The translations under genes were made by a program, and so were the position numbers. Positions 16,288 to 25,172 of a stretch of 36,203 nucleotides of DNA are shown piece by piece. The notes beneath the pieces are model-generated. The model did not search any database, was not told where the DNA came from, and was given only the letters and a program-made list of their open reading frames with translations. The DNA is from Pleomorphomonas sp. (GTDB taxonomy: Bacteria; Pseudomonadota; Alphaproteobacteria; Rhizobiales; Pleomorphomonadaceae): assembly GCA_029976075.1 (NCBI GenBank), contig JARKNW010000113.1, positions 1 to 36,203 on the forward strand, in the 5' to 3' direction. The stretch's first letter is position 1. Each line of letters starts with the position of its first letter.

Positions 16288-17379
16288 TCACTTCACCGAG
16301 CCGGCCGTCAGGCCGCGGACGAAGTAGCGCTGGAGCGAGAAGAAGACGATCAACGGCAGCAGCATCGACACGAAGCCGCCGGCGGTGAGCAGATGCCAGT
16401 CCGAGCCACGCGAGCCCACCATGTCGGCAAGCCGCATGGTCAGGACCTGTACGCCCGGCACGTTGCCGATGAAGATCAGCGCCACCAGGTAATCGTTCCA
16501 GACCCAAAGGAACTGGAAGATCGCAAAGGAGGCGAGCGCCGGTGTCGAGAGCGGCAGCACTAGCCGCCAGAAGATCTTGAAGTGCGATGCACCGTCGACG
16601 ATGGCCGCTTCCATGATCTCGCGCGGCAGCGTCGAGATGTAGTTGTAGAGGAGGAACACCGCGAGCGGCAGGCCGAAGCCAGTGTGGGCTAGCCAGACCG
16701 ACATGTAGGTGCCGTTGAGCTTCAGATGGACGTAGTCCGACAGCACGGGCACCAATGCAATCTGTAGCGGCACCACCAGAAGCGCCACCATCAGCGCGAA
16801 CACCAGCTTGCGGCCCGGGAAGCGCATCCAGGCAAAGCCATAGGCTGCAAAGGCGGCCATCAGGATCGGGATGACGACGGCGGGGAAGGTGACGGCCATC
16901 GAGTTGATGAAGGCGTCGGACATGTCCTCGCCCTTGCGGGCCGCCTCTTCGCCGTTCCCCTGGATGGTCACGTTCTTGCCGGCGAGCACGTCGTGATAGT
17001 TCTGCAGCGTGGTGGCCGGCAGGCCGCTCCACTCTTTTTCCTGCACCTGCACGGTGCCCGCACGCTTGTTGCCGATCCAGACGACACGCTTGCCGTCGGA
17101 TGACTCCACACCCTGGCGAAGTTGTTCGAAGGTGCCGGAAATACCCTCGAAGGTCATGACGCCGTTGCGGTCGATCGATGGATCGGGGGTGAACTGTTCG
17201 GTGGTCACCCAGACGCGGTGAGGCAGGACCGTCCACCAGCCCGACGACATGATCTCGTCACGCGGGCGGAAGGAGGAGATGAACAGACCCAGCGTCGGGA
17301 TCAGCCACAGAAGGCAGATGACGATCAGCGTCGTGTTGACGAAGACACGCGGGAAGGGATTGCCCTTTGACTTGGCCAT
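16288..17379 (-). CDS. aglG: alpha-glucoside ABC importer permease, AglG type
   Basis: A 363-residue inner-membrane permease. Segment 1 (residues 12-36) is followed by a long periplasmic insert (about 40-150) and then five more segments. The EAA loop EIMEAAIVDGASHFKIFWRL near residue 255 contacts the ATPase. The insert distinguishes AglG from ordinary MalG-like permeases of about 280 residues. I chose ATG 17379, which overlaps the stop of the preceding permease by one base (TGATG) and has GGGAG 8 bases before it; the GTG one codon upstream is possible. Substrate is probably sucrose or related alpha-glucosides, given the sucrose phosphorylase downstream. Confidence 0.88.
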   Translation of the reverse strand: MAKSKGNPFPRVFVNTTLIVICLLWLIPTLGLFISSFRPRDEIMSSGWWTVLPHRVWVTTEQFTPDPSIDRNGVMTFEGISGTFEQLRQGVESSDGKRVVWIGNKRAGTVQVQEKEWSGLPATTLQNYHDVLAGKNVTIQGNGEEAARKGEDMSDAFINSMAVTFPAVVIPILMAAFAAYGFAWMRFPGRKLVFALMVALLVVPLQIALVPVLSDYVHLKLNGTYMSVWLAHTGFGLPLAVFLLYNYISTLPREIMEAAIVDGASHFKIFWRLVLPLSTPALASFAIFQFLWVWNDYLVALIFIGNVPGVQVLTMRLADMVGSRGSDWHLLTAGGFVSMLLPLIVFFSLQRYFVRGLTAGSVK

Positions 17380-18497
17380 CACAGGGTCTCCCTCTTGTTG
17401 AACTGGCGCAGGTTGTAGACCATCACCGGAACGACGGTCAGCAGCAGAATGATGGCAATCGCCGAGCCGAGGCCGAAGTTGCGGTTGACGAAATACTGGT
17501 TGTAGAACTGGGTGGCGATCACGTCGGTGCCATACTGGCCGCCGGTCATCACCAGAACCACGTCGAAGATCTTCAGCGTGAAGATGATCACGGTGGCGGA
17601 CACCGTGACGACGGTGCCCATGATCGACGGGATGATGATCGAGAAGAAGATCTTGAACTCACCGGCGCCGTCGACGCGGGCCGCCTCGATAATGTCGGTC
17701 GGCACCGCCTTGATGGCAGCCGAGAACAGCACCATGGCGTAACCGGTCTGCATCCAGACGACGATGACGATGAGGAACAGGTTGTTCCATGGCTGCAGCA
17801 TGGCGATCCATGCCTGGGGTTCGCCGCCAAAGGCGACGACGATCGCGTTGAGCAGGCCGATCTGCACGTCGCTGGGGTCGCGGACGGCATAGATGAACTT
17901 CCAGATGACACCGGCGCCGACAAGCGAAATGGCCATCGGCATGAAGATGATGGCTTTGGCGAGGTTCTCGAACCGGCTGCGATCGGCCAGCGCGGCGACA
18001 ACGAGGCCGAAGATAATGGTGAAGCTGGCCCCGAACACGATCCACAGGACGTTGTTGCGGAAGGTGACCAGCATGAACGGCTCGGTGAACACCGTTATGT
18101 AGTTGGCGAGGCCGACGAAGTTGCTACCGTCGCGGTCGAAAAGGCTGGCGATGAAGGTGCGCACCGCCGGCAGGGCGAGGAAGTAGACGACGAAGGCGAT
18201 GGCGGGAGCCACGAAGACGATGGGCGTCAGACGTCGCTGCCACTGCGAGGGGGTGAACTCCACCAACTGGTTGGCGATCAGGTAGAGGATAGCCATTCCA
18301 CCGCCGCCCCAGACCATGGCGAACAAGGCCGTCACCAGCTTGGGCGCCTGGCTGTCGCGCAGTACGAAGAAACCTTCGAACAGCACGATTGCCGCGACTA
18401 TGCCGGCCAAGAGGGTGAAAATCGCGCGATTTCGCCGTCGACGGGCGCGCGCAAGTTCGGCGGAGTGTTCGTCCGCGTCAGCATTGAGAAGCGTCAT
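17379..18497 (-). CDS. aglF: alpha-glucoside ABC importer permease, AglF type
   Basis: A 372-residue permease with two extra N-terminal hydrophobic segments (about 28-85) before the six-segment core, a layout seen in AglF/MalF-like proteins. The EAA loop is DIIEAARVDGAGEFKIFFSI near residue 270, and PIVFVAPAIAFVVYFLALP starts the core. GGGGGA lies 5 bases before ATG 18497, favoured over the upstream ATG at 18536. Its last base overlaps the first base of the next permease gene, so the two are translationally coupled. A 348-base spacer with an imperfect long-range inverted repeat separates it from the binding-protein gene. Confidence 0.88.
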   Translation of the reverse strand: MTLLNADADEHSAELARARRRRNRAIFTLLAGIVAAIVLFEGFFVLRDSQAPKLVTALFAMVWGGGGMAILYLIANQLVEFTPSQWQRRLTPIVFVAPAIAFVVYFLALPAVRTFIASLFDRDGSNFVGLANYITVFTEPFMLVTFRNNVLWIVFGASFTIIFGLVVAALADRSRFENLAKAIIFMPMAISLVGAGVIWKFIYAVRDPSDVQIGLLNAIVVAFGGEPQAWIAMLQPWNNLFLIVIVVWMQTGYAMVLFSAAIKAVPTDIIEAARVDGAGEFKIFFSIIIPSIMGTVVTVSATVIIFTLKIFDVVLVMTGGQYGTDVIATQFYNQYFVNRNFGLGSAIAIILLLTVVPVMVYNLRQFNKRETL

Positions 18498-18845
18498 GTC
18501 TATCCCCCGGAGCGCGACTTGTGGCGGCCGGCTCATCCGTATGCACAGCGGCTGTTGAGAAATCAGGCGTGTCGACCGGAGCTTCCCAGCCCGGTGTCAA
18601 CCCGATCGACGGATTCCGGCCGGGCATCCGGTACAGACACCGGCTCCGGATGGGACGGTAAACCTTGCTCGGCCCCAAGAATCCGCATGAAAGGCTGGTC
18701 TGGAGGAAGACGCTTTCTGCAAGCATCATCATGTTCCGTCCCGCCATTTCAGGTCGCGGCCCCCACTTCATTTCCGCGGGGGCGCGCTTGTCATAAGTCT
18801 TAACCGAAAGTCAACCTTGTTGGCCAGTCGGATTAAGTCGAGTGC
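18498..18845 (-). other. spacer between binding-protein and permease genes, with a long-range inverted repeat
   Basis: No convincing gene in 348 bases. GACACCGGCTCCGG (18636-18649) is complementary to a split copy made of CCGGAGC (18576-18582) and CCGGTGTC (18591-18598), with an 8-base bulge in between. Such a stem in the transcript could protect or cap the upstream binding-protein message, which is usually needed in excess. A separate promoter for aglF cannot be excluded. Confidence 0.4.
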
Positions 18846-20171
18846 TTACTTCTTCGGCCAAGAGGCATCGATGGCCTTGAGGGCGCTGTCGAGATCCGTG
18901 GTACCCGACACCCAGGCAGTCATCTGCTTCCAGAACGAGCCGGCACCGACTTCGCCCGGCATCAGGTCGGAACCGTCGAAGCGGACGGCGGTGGCGCCGG
19001 CCAGGATCTCGGCGACGCCCTTGTCGACTTCGTTCTTGTACCAGGAGAGATCGGCATCCTTCTGCGGAGCGATGGCGCCGCCGACGGCGAGCCAAGCCTT
19101 CAGGTGCTCGGCCTTGGCGAAGTACTGCATGACGGCACGCACTTCCGGACGATCGTTGAAGGCACCCCAGATGTCGCCGCCGACTTCCACCGGCTTGCCA
19201 TAGGCGGGGTCGATACCCGGCAGATAGAAGAACGAGTAGTCAACACCAGCCTTGGCCTTTTCGGGGAAGAAGGCGGTGATGAAGTTACCCTGCTTGTGCA
19301 GCCAGCACTTCGGCGGATCGGAGAACATGTTGACCGGCGAGTCGCCGAAGCTGGTCGACACGATGCCCTTGCGGCCGCCGTAGACGTTCTTCTCGTCAAG
19401 CCAGATCTTGCCGATCAGCTCGGCAGCATGCTTCACTTCGGGCGAAGCGAAGGGCAGCTTGCCTTCGGTCCACTTGTCGTAGTTCTCCAGCGAGGTCGTG
19501 CGGAGCATGAACTCTTCGAGCCAGTCGGTCGCCGGCCAGCCGGTGGCGGCGCCAGACTCGATGCCCACGCACCACGGGGTGTCGCCGTCGGAAACGATCT
19601 GCTTCTGAAGAGCTTCGAGTTCGGTCCAGGTTGTCGGGACCTTGTAGCCGGCAGCGTCGAAGGCCTTCTTCGGATACCAGACCAGGCTCTTGACGTTGAC
19701 GCGTTCCCAAACGCCGAACAGGCCGGGCTTGCCATCCTTGCCGGCCTTGGTGGCCATGTCGATCCAGCTCGGGATGTACTGCTGCAGGTAGTAATCCTTC
19801 TGGGCCGACAGATCGACCAGCTTGCCAGCCTTGGCGAAGTTGGCGAGCAGGCCGGGCTGCGGGAAGTCGGCGATGTCGGGCGGGTTGCCTGCGTCGGAAC
19901 GCGTGGCGATCGTCGCCTCGAACTGCTTGGAGCCTTCATACTGAATGTCGATGCCGGTGGCTTCCTCGAACGCCTTGATGGTGTCGTTGAAGCGGACTTC
20001 GTCGCCAGCGGTGAAGGGGCCGAAGGCAGTGACCTTGGCGCCCTTGAACTTGCCGGCGAAAGCGTCAGCCAGTTCCGACGGAACGTTATCCGCCGCGGCG
20101 GCGGCCGTGACGGCAGCGAAGGCGACGAAAGCCGACGCCATCAGGCAGGCATTAAGCGATTTCAGTTTCAT
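18846..20171 (-). CDS. aglE: alpha-glucoside ABC importer periplasmic binding protein, AglE type
   Basis: A 441-residue extracytoplasmic solute-binding protein with a signal peptide of about 26 residues (MKLKSLNACLMASAFVAFAA...AAA). The mature part has the family-1 sugar-binding fold: KFKGAKVTAFGPFTAGDEVR, FEEATGIDIQYEGSKQFEA and the ligand-site region DIADFPQPGLLANFAKAG. It then has GVWERVNVKSLVWYPKKAFD and GGDIWGAFNDRPEVRAVMQY. It delivers the sugar to the two permeases encoded next. GGGAGG stands 5 bases before the ATG. It begins 88 bases after the LacI regulator's stop codon in the same direction, so regulator and transporter are probably one operon. Confidence 0.9.
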   Translation of the reverse strand: MKLKSLNACLMASAFVAFAAVTAAAAADNVPSELADAFAGKFKGAKVTAFGPFTAGDEVRFNDTIKAFEEATGIDIQYEGSKQFEATIATRSDAGNPPDIADFPQPGLLANFAKAGKLVDLSAQKDYYLQQYIPSWIDMATKAGKDGKPGLFGVWERVNVKSLVWYPKKAFDAAGYKVPTTWTELEALQKQIVSDGDTPWCVGIESGAATGWPATDWLEEFMLRTTSLENYDKWTEGKLPFASPEVKHAAELIGKIWLDEKNVYGGRKGIVSTSFGDSPVNMFSDPPKCWLHKQGNFITAFFPEKAKAGVDYSFFYLPGIDPAYGKPVEVGGDIWGAFNDRPEVRAVMQYFAKAEHLKAWLAVGGAIAPQKDADLSWYKNEVDKGVAEILAGATAVRFDGSDLMPGEVGAGSFWKQMTAWVSGTTDLDSALKAIDASWPKK

Positions 20172-20259
20172 GCAAACCTCCCAACTCGGGTCCTAAAGAA
20201 CAATCGCGCACCACGCGCGACCTTTGACGCCTTCCCCTCGACGGAAAGCGGTGGCGTCA

Positions 20260-21273
20260 TCAGCGTGGCGGAGCAGTCGTCCGGCGCACGATGAGTTCGA
20301 CGGGCAATGAATCGCAGATCGGCGCCCCCTCCGGCTCCTCTAATCGCCTGAGAAGGGCCTCGACGCTGCGACGCCCGGATTCGAAAAGCAGCTGACGAAC
20401 CGTCGTCAGCCCCAGAAAATCGGTCATTTCGATGTCGTCATAGCCGACGACCGACAGATCGCCGGGAACATCCAGCCCTGCGTCGCGGGCAGCCTCGAGA
20501 ACGCCCAGAGCCTGGGTGTCGTTGGAGGCAAAGATCGCCGTGGGCCTTTCGGAAAGCGCCAGCATCCGCCGAGCGAGGTGCCGCGCGACCTCGCGGCCGA
20601 AGCTGCCGTCAAGGTGGAGCTCGGGGTTGACCGGCAACCCGGCTTCTGTCAGCGCCCGACGGTAGCCCTCGAAGCGATCCTCCCCGGCCGTGAAATTGAA
20701 CCCGGGCTGAGGAACGTCACCGATATAGCCGATCCGATGATGGCCGAGATCGATAAGGTGCTGGGTCGCCATCCGGCCACCCTCAACGTCGTTGATAACG
20801 ATACGGTCGAAAGGCTCGCAAACGGGATTTCCGACATCGACAAAGACGATCGGAACCGATGACCGCTGGAAGCGCGCTATGTCCAACCCCGACGGAGGCA
20901 ACGAAATGACGATGACACCATCGACGCGCCTCGGATCCGGAACGGTCCGGAAGTAGCGATCTCTCTTTTCTGTGGCGTCGACATTGTAGATAACGACGTC
21001 ATAGCCGTTCGCCGAGGTCGTTTCCTCAATACCGTGGAGCCGCTCCACAAAGACAGAGCGAGTAAAGAACGGAGCGATGACAGCAATGCTTTGCGTCTTC
21101 CCCATGGATAAGCCGCGAGCAGCAAGGCTTGGGACGTAATTGAGGTCTCGGACGGCCCCCATGACTTTGGCTCGGGTCGTTTCCGATACGCGCGGATTGT
21201 CGTTCAGCACTCGTGAAACAGTGCCGAGGCCAACTCCAGCCCTCTCAGCTATGTCCTTTATCGTCGGGCGCAT
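20260..21273 (-). CDS. LacI-family regulator of the alpha-glucoside operon (AglR-like)
   Basis: A 337-residue repressor. The HTH is at residues 3-24 (TIKDIAERAGVGLGTVSRVL) with the hinge helix SLAARGLSMGKTQSIAVIAP. A periplasmic-binding-like sensor domain follows, with IAVIAPFFTRSVFVERLHGI, HLIDLGHHRIGYIGD and TAIFASNDTQALGVLEAARD. ATG 21273 starts directly at the HTH; ATG 21285 four codons upstream is nearly as good, and neither has a clear ribosome site. The open frame up to 21432 has no family resemblance. A LacI-type operator at 21290-21303 suggests autoregulation of this gene and probably of the transporter genes behind it, with sucrose or a derivative as inducer; the ligand is inference. 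Confidence 0.88.
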   Translation of the reverse strand: MRPTIKDIAERAGVGLGTVSRVLNDNPRVSETTRAKVMGAVRDLNYVPSLAARGLSMGKTQSIAVIAPFFTRSVFVERLHGIEETTSANGYDVVIYNVDATEKRDRYFRTVPDPRRVDGVIVISLPPSGLDIARFQRSSVPIVFVDVGNPVCEPFDRIVINDVEGGRMATQHLIDLGHHRIGYIGDVPQPGFNFTAGEDRFEGYRRALTEAGLPVNPELHLDGSFGREVARHLARRMLALSERPTAIFASNDTQALGVLEAARDAGLDVPGDLSVVGYDDIEMTDFLGLTTVRQLLFESGRRSVEALLRRLEEPEGAPICDSLPVELIVRRTTAPPR

Positions 21274-21289
21274 ATGGGCAAACATGTTG

Positions 21290-21303
21290 TGGAAGCGTTT
21301 CCA
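21290..21303. promoter_or_regulatory. LacI-type operator upstream of the regulator gene
   Basis: TGGAAGCGTTTCCA is a 14-bp palindrome with one mismatch and the central CG typical of LacI-family operators. It ends 5-17 bases from the two candidate starts, where a bound repressor would block transcription. I found no second copy before aglE or sucP. Confidence 0.65.
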
Positions 21304-21978
21304 TGGAGTAGCACAGGAGATGTCGATGAGCAATAGATGCAACTTCGACTTAAGTCCAAGGTGGTGTTCGGTACGGTAGAAGAGGCTCCGATAGCTTGGT
21401 GTTGAAAACGTGAGGTTCTTTGAAAGCGGCACTGAAAACGATACGACTAAAGGTCTAGGCCCATTTGGGGGGAGGACGCAAGCTCACCTTGGGTTTGTAC
21501 GTAGAAATAGACGAAGCCACCAGCTTGTTTCCGCCGGTTTAGGCTCTTTTGAGATCGGAACCTTCGTCGCATTTGGCTGTTTTTGCTTCCAGGGAAAGCC
21601 GGATCCTGATCGAACTAAATTTTGTGGATTTGAAACGTTGGCGGAGCCTCGCTATCATCGAACTTGCTTGGGGCGCTTGCGGGGGAGCGTTCGTGAAGAT
21701 GGGGGCATGGAGCGCGTCAAAGACTGCCGGCTCATTGTTTTTGCAGGACGGAGCAATCAGCGGTAGAATGGTGGCGTGGGATACGCGTTCTTTGGCGCTT
21801 TTTAATGTGCCGTCGGGTGTTCTGCGTTATGTCTTGACCGGTCGCATGTTACGGCGGGAAGACAGGGGGACTTGCGACGAAGCTGGACGTTTCTGCCGTT
21901 TGGGCCAAGGCCGGACGGATGAGAGACCTGCCTTGGGTGGGCGCGTGGCCGCACCGGAAAACAGAGGGGAGGGACGGG
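21304..21978. other. long spacer without a supported gene
   Basis: About 675 bases of lower GC than the flanks. Short open frames exist, but none has a ribosome site or a familiar product. It should contain the promoter of the LacI gene at its left end and that of the unknown 310-residue protein on the right. A GGAAC-N16-TGTT pattern at 21557-21581 resembles the EcfG general-stress promoter of Alphaproteobacteria, but it is nearly 400 bases from the next start codon. Confidence 0.4.
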
Positions 21979-22911
21979 GTGTTTGAGCTTTTCAGGAAAC
22001 GCTCGCCGCTGCGGCAGGCCTGGAGCCGAACAGACGCTGATCCGGAGGCGCTCCGCGAGTATGATGCCTTCGGGCCGTGGCTCCTACAGATCAGATCCGC
22101 CGCCGACATGCCTCCCCGGTTCCGGTCGGCCTATGCAGGGCTTGAGGACTCCGACTATCTGATCAAGATCCCGCGCTCCATGGACCGGCGCGACGCTTAC
22201 CCCGGCGCCGATCTCTACGGTGCGGTTTTCGCTCTGGATGTAGATGGCTTTACGCTTCTTGAGGCTGTGGATGGCGCCGAAGGCTTCGTCAGCCGTCAAA
22301 TCAGTTGGGACGATGTGGCAGCCGTCAGAATCGTCAGCAATCTGCTGCGCTCCGATTTTGCGCTACTCCTCAAGGAAGGAGATGAGCTGACGGTCACCTA
22401 TAACTCGGTATCCGCCGAACTCATGACGCGCGTCGCGGCTTTCGTGCGCCAACATTGCATGGAGGCGGATGACTTCGGCGCCAGCACACCCAATGATGCC
22501 GAGGAATTCGAGGATTTCTTCTTCAATGCGATGCTGGCCGAGGAGCGTCACGGTGGCCAGTTCATGCTGCCGATTTACTTCGAGCCACCAGGAAAGTCCT
22601 GCCGAAACGCCCAGAACCGCCGCCGTCTCACCACCGGTCTTCTGATACTGCTGTCTGGTGGCGAACTGGTCGTCATAGACCGCGATACGCCAACGCGGCG
22701 TCGTTTCTTTGCCCATTATGTCTATCGAAAGACCTATCTGAGCCTGAAGTCGGTCCGGGCTTTCAGGCTGCAGCCACCGCCTGAAAACATGCCCGGCCAT
22801 TTCATGATGCTGGAGCTGATCATCGAACAGCTGCGTCTCGGCATTCCTTGCTTCAGGTCCCCCGATCGGGTGATCGAGCTTTTACGCCGATATGGCATTG
22901 TTCGACTTTAG
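21979..22911 (+). CDS. unrecognised protein with two similar PH-like halves
   Basis: A 310-residue soluble protein without signal peptide or membrane segment; I do not recognise the family. The GTG start at 21979 (giving [16 protein letters not shown]) is preceded by the purine-rich GAGGGGAGGGA. Two regions look alike: about 85-160 ([47 protein letters not shown]) and about 220-308 ([49 protein letters not shown]). Each reads as beta strands ending in one helix, like bacterial PH domains; this is inference. An acidic linker ([12 protein letters not shown]) joins them. It converges on the MFS gene, and their stop codons overlap. Confidence 0.72.
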   Translation: MFELFRKRSPLRQAWSRTDADPEALREYDAFGPWLLQIRSAADMPPRFRSAYAGLEDSDYLIKIPRSMDRRDAYPGADLYGAVFALDVDGFTLLEAVDGAEGFVSRQISWDDVAAVRIVSNLLRSDFALLLKEGDELTVTYNSVSAELMTRVAAFVRQHCMEADDFGASTPNDAEEFEDFFFNAMLAEERHGGQFMLPIYFEPPGKSCRNAQNRRRLTTGLLILLSGGELVVIDRDTPTRRRFFAHYVYRKTYLSLKSVRAFRLQPPPENMPGHFMMLELIIEQLRLGIPCFRSPDRVIELLRRYGIVRL

Positions 22912-24101
22912 AGCGCTTTTCGGCGAATGAGGCTGCCGATTTGCAGCAGGCTGGCGATGAGCCCGAACGCCGCTCCGATTGCTGCGACGGCGGTCCAGCC
23001 GCCAACTGGCCAGACGGCCCCCGCCAGAGCGGAACCCGTGGCGCCACCGAGAAACATCAGGCCCATGAACAGCGTGTTGATCCGCGCTCTGGCTTCCGGG
23101 CGTAGGGCATAAATGATGTGCTGGTTGGAGATCAGCGCACTCTGGACGGCGAAGTCGAGCACCACAACGCCGACGACGAGACCGGCGATCGCCGACCAAA
23201 GGCCAAACACCGCCCACGCTGTCAGTGTCAGGAAGGCACCGAGGGCGATGACCCCATGGGGTCCTCGCCGGTCCGCGACATGACCCGCAAGGGGAGCCGC
23301 CATAATGCCGACAAGCCCCACGACACCGAACAGGCCGGCGATATCGGCGCCAAGGCTGAAACGCGGGTCTTCCAGGCGCAGGGCAAGGACGGTCCAGAAG
23401 GCAGAGAAGGCGGCGAACAACAGGGCCTGCGTAACCGCGGCCAGCCGCAGTTCGGCGAACTCGCCGAAGAGATGGATGAGCGACACCATGAGGCGGCGGT
23501 AGCTCAAGTCGCCACCGGGGTGGCTGCGCGGCAAACGCAGCCCCATCCAGACCGCTGCCCCGACGGTGAGGGGAACCCCCAGCCAGAACATCGCGCGCCA
23601 GCCGGCGTGCTCGCCGACAAAACCGGCCACAGTCCGGCTGAGCAGGATGCCGGAAAAGAGACCGGCCATCACAGTTCCAACCGTCACACCTCGCCGGTCG
23701 GGAGCCGCGAGGTGCGCGGCGAAGGGCACCACCTGCTGCGCAACAGTCGAGGCGAGGCCGACGGCGAAGGATGCGATGAGGACCAGCGCCGCACCCGGCG
23801 CCACAGCCGTCGCCGCCAGAGACACTGCCAGCAAGAGAAACTGCCCGACGATCAGCGCACGACGTTCGAAAATGTCGCCGAGTGGTACCAGCAAGAACAA
23901 ACCGGCGGCGTATCCGAGTTGCGTGGCCGTCGGGATGTAAGGCGTGAGCGAACTTTGGAGATCGCTCTGCATCACGCCCAGAAGTGGCTGGTTGTAGTAG
24001 ATATTGGCAACGGCAAGGCCGGCGGCGGCGGCCATGGCAATGGTGAGGCCGCGGGAAAGCCCGGACGGCTCAACGGCCGCCGAAGCTGCGGAAGAACTCA
24101 T
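22908..24101 (-). CDS. MFS transporter, probable drug or metabolite exporter
   Basis: A 397-residue protein with 12 hydrophobic segments. It carries MFS motifs: [16 protein letters not shown] in the first segment, the loop 2-3 motif [15 protein letters not shown] and the second-half [16 protein letters not shown]. The IYYNQPLL start is typical of a group of proton-driven efflux carriers. The substrate cannot be deduced. CAGGAG sits just before the ATG. It is divergent from a LysR regulator across 129 bases, the usual arrangement for a regulator controlling its neighbour. The 3' end overlaps the stop of the unknown plus-strand gene. Confidence 0.87.
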   Translation of the reverse strand: MSSSAASAAVEPSGLSRGLTIAMAAAAGLAVANIYYNQPLLGVMQSDLQSSLTPYIPTATQLGYAAGLFLLVPLGDIFERRALIVGQFLLLAVSLAATAVAPGAALVLIASFAVGLASTVAQQVVPFAAHLAAPDRRGVTVGTVMAGLFSGILLSRTVAGFVGEHAGWRAMFWLGVPLTVGAAVWMGLRLPRSHPGGDLSYRRLMVSLIHLFGEFAELRLAAVTQALLFAAFSAFWTVLALRLEDPRFSLGADIAGLFGVVGLVGIMAAPLAGHVADRRGPHGVIALGAFLTLTAWAVFGLWSAIAGLVVGVVVLDFAVQSALISNQHIIYALRPEARARINTLFMGLMFLGGATGSALAGAVWPVGGWTAVAAIGAAFGLIASLLQIGSLIRRKAL

Positions 24102-24162
24102 GATGATCTCCTGACCCTGCGGTCATGTGCGAGCGGAGGGAGGAAAGCTCGCTGGCAAGATA

Positions 24163-24191
24163 TTACGAATAATAACCAATTCCTGTATAGT
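24163..24191 (+). promoter_or_regulatory. candidate LysR site and promoter between the MFS and LysR genes
   Basis: TTACGAATAATAA (24163-24175) fits the T-N11-A pattern of LysR regulators with TTA/TAA dyad ends. TATAGT (24186-24191) is a fair -10 box with TTACGA 17 bases upstream as a poor -35. AT content is high only here, which supports a promoter, but the LysR pattern is loose. Confidence 0.4.
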
Positions 24192-24230
24192 GTGCGGTAT
24201 TGAGGAGGCCGCATAACGGAATTCGATATA

Positions 24231-25172
24231 ATGGAAATTGAAAGCATTATCGTTTTCGCCGAGGCGGCTCGTACTGGAAGTCTTGCGTCCACGGCCCGCA
24301 AGCTCGGCCTTGGCCCGATGGCAGCCTCGCGTCGGCTCGCCGCCCTCGAAGCCGAACTAGGCGTGCGTCTCGTCCACCGAACGACGCGGGCGCTTTCCCT
24401 TACCGTTGAAGGAGAGGCTTTTCTTCCTCACGCTGAGGCGATGGTCGAAGCCGCCGCCAATGCGCGTGCAGCGGTCAGGCCATCGCAGACGGGGGCCGCC
24501 GGCCTTCTGCGGATTACGGCGTCCGAACCGTTTGGCCGGAAGGTGGTGACGGCAATGATGCCGCGCTTTCTCGCCGACAATCCCGAGGTCCGCGTCGATC
24601 TGCAGTTGACCGACAATGTCGTCGATATTGTCGCGGCCGGGGTCGACCTGGCTATCCGCATTGCTCCCTTGCGCGACAACACACTGATAGCCCGCCGTCT
24701 GGCCGACAGCTCTCGCCAACTGTACGCCTCACCAGCCTATTTGGCCGCCGCAGGCACGCCAAGTCGTCTCGTCGATCTTCGCAATCATGAATGCCTCGCT
24801 CTGAGCGGGGCGGGGAGTTGGACTTTTCTGGTCGGAGATCGCCTCCGGCGGGTCAAGGTGTCAGGACGCTGCAGCAGCAACTCCATCGAGGCCTTGCACG
24901 GAGGCTGCCTCGGCGGATTGGGGCTGGCACTTCTCTCGGACTGGAATGTCGTCGATGATGTTGCAGCTGGCCGCCTCGTACCTGTTCCTCTGGTCGATGC
25001 CGTACCGGAAACGCTGGGCATCTGGGCCGTTTACCCAACCACACACCTTGTTCCTCCCAAGGTGAAACTGTTCGTCGAGGCGCTGAAGCGACACCTTGCC
25101 TCATCCGAACGGAGTGAGGTCGTCGTTCAAGCCGGAAGCATGACTGAACCAACAGGTCGTCGAGGTGAGTAG
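24231..25172 (+). CDS. LysR-family transcriptional regulator
   Basis: A 313-residue protein. The N-terminal winged HTH is MEIESIIVFAEAARTGSLAS, then ARKLGLGPMAASRRLAALEA (residues 1-60), with RLVHRTTRALSLTVEGEAFL after it. An effector domain starts at about 90 (GLLRITASEPFGRKVVTAMM) and includes VDLAIRIAPLRDNTLIARRL. This effector domain is of the CrgA/DmlR-like group. It probably controls the divergent MFS gene; the ligand is unknown. The ribosome site is weak (GGAATTC upstream of the ATG). The last 46 bases overlap the 3' end of the convergent nitroreductase-like gene, an unusually long tail overlap. Confidence 0.9.
   Translation: MEIESIIVFAEAARTGSLASTARKLGLGPMAASRRLAALEAELGVRLVHRTTRALSLTVEGEAFLPHAEAMVEAAANARAAVRPSQTGAAGLLRITASEPFGRKVVTAMMPRFLADNPEVRVDLQLTDNVVDIVAAGVDLAIRIAPLRDNTLIARRLADSSRQLYASPAYLAAAGTPSRLVDLRNHECLALSGAGSWTFLVGDRLRRVKVSGRCSSNSIEALHGGCLGGLGLALLSDWNVVDDVAAGRLVPVPLVDAVPETLGIWAVYPTTHLVPPKVKLFVEALKRHLASSERSEVVVQAGSMTEPTGRRGE

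Noticed and set aside
17367..18803. 478-codon plus-strand frame with many Asp, Glu and His
   Set aside because: Antisense shadow of the aglF permease gene, same composition artefact.
21557..21581. GGAAC-N16-TGTT as an EcfG stress promoter
   Set aside because: A loose match far from any start codon; kept only as a remark in the spacer entry.
21549..21986. 145-codon plus-strand frame before the unknown protein
   Set aside because: No ribosome site, no familiar motif, and it overlaps the better-supported start at 21979.
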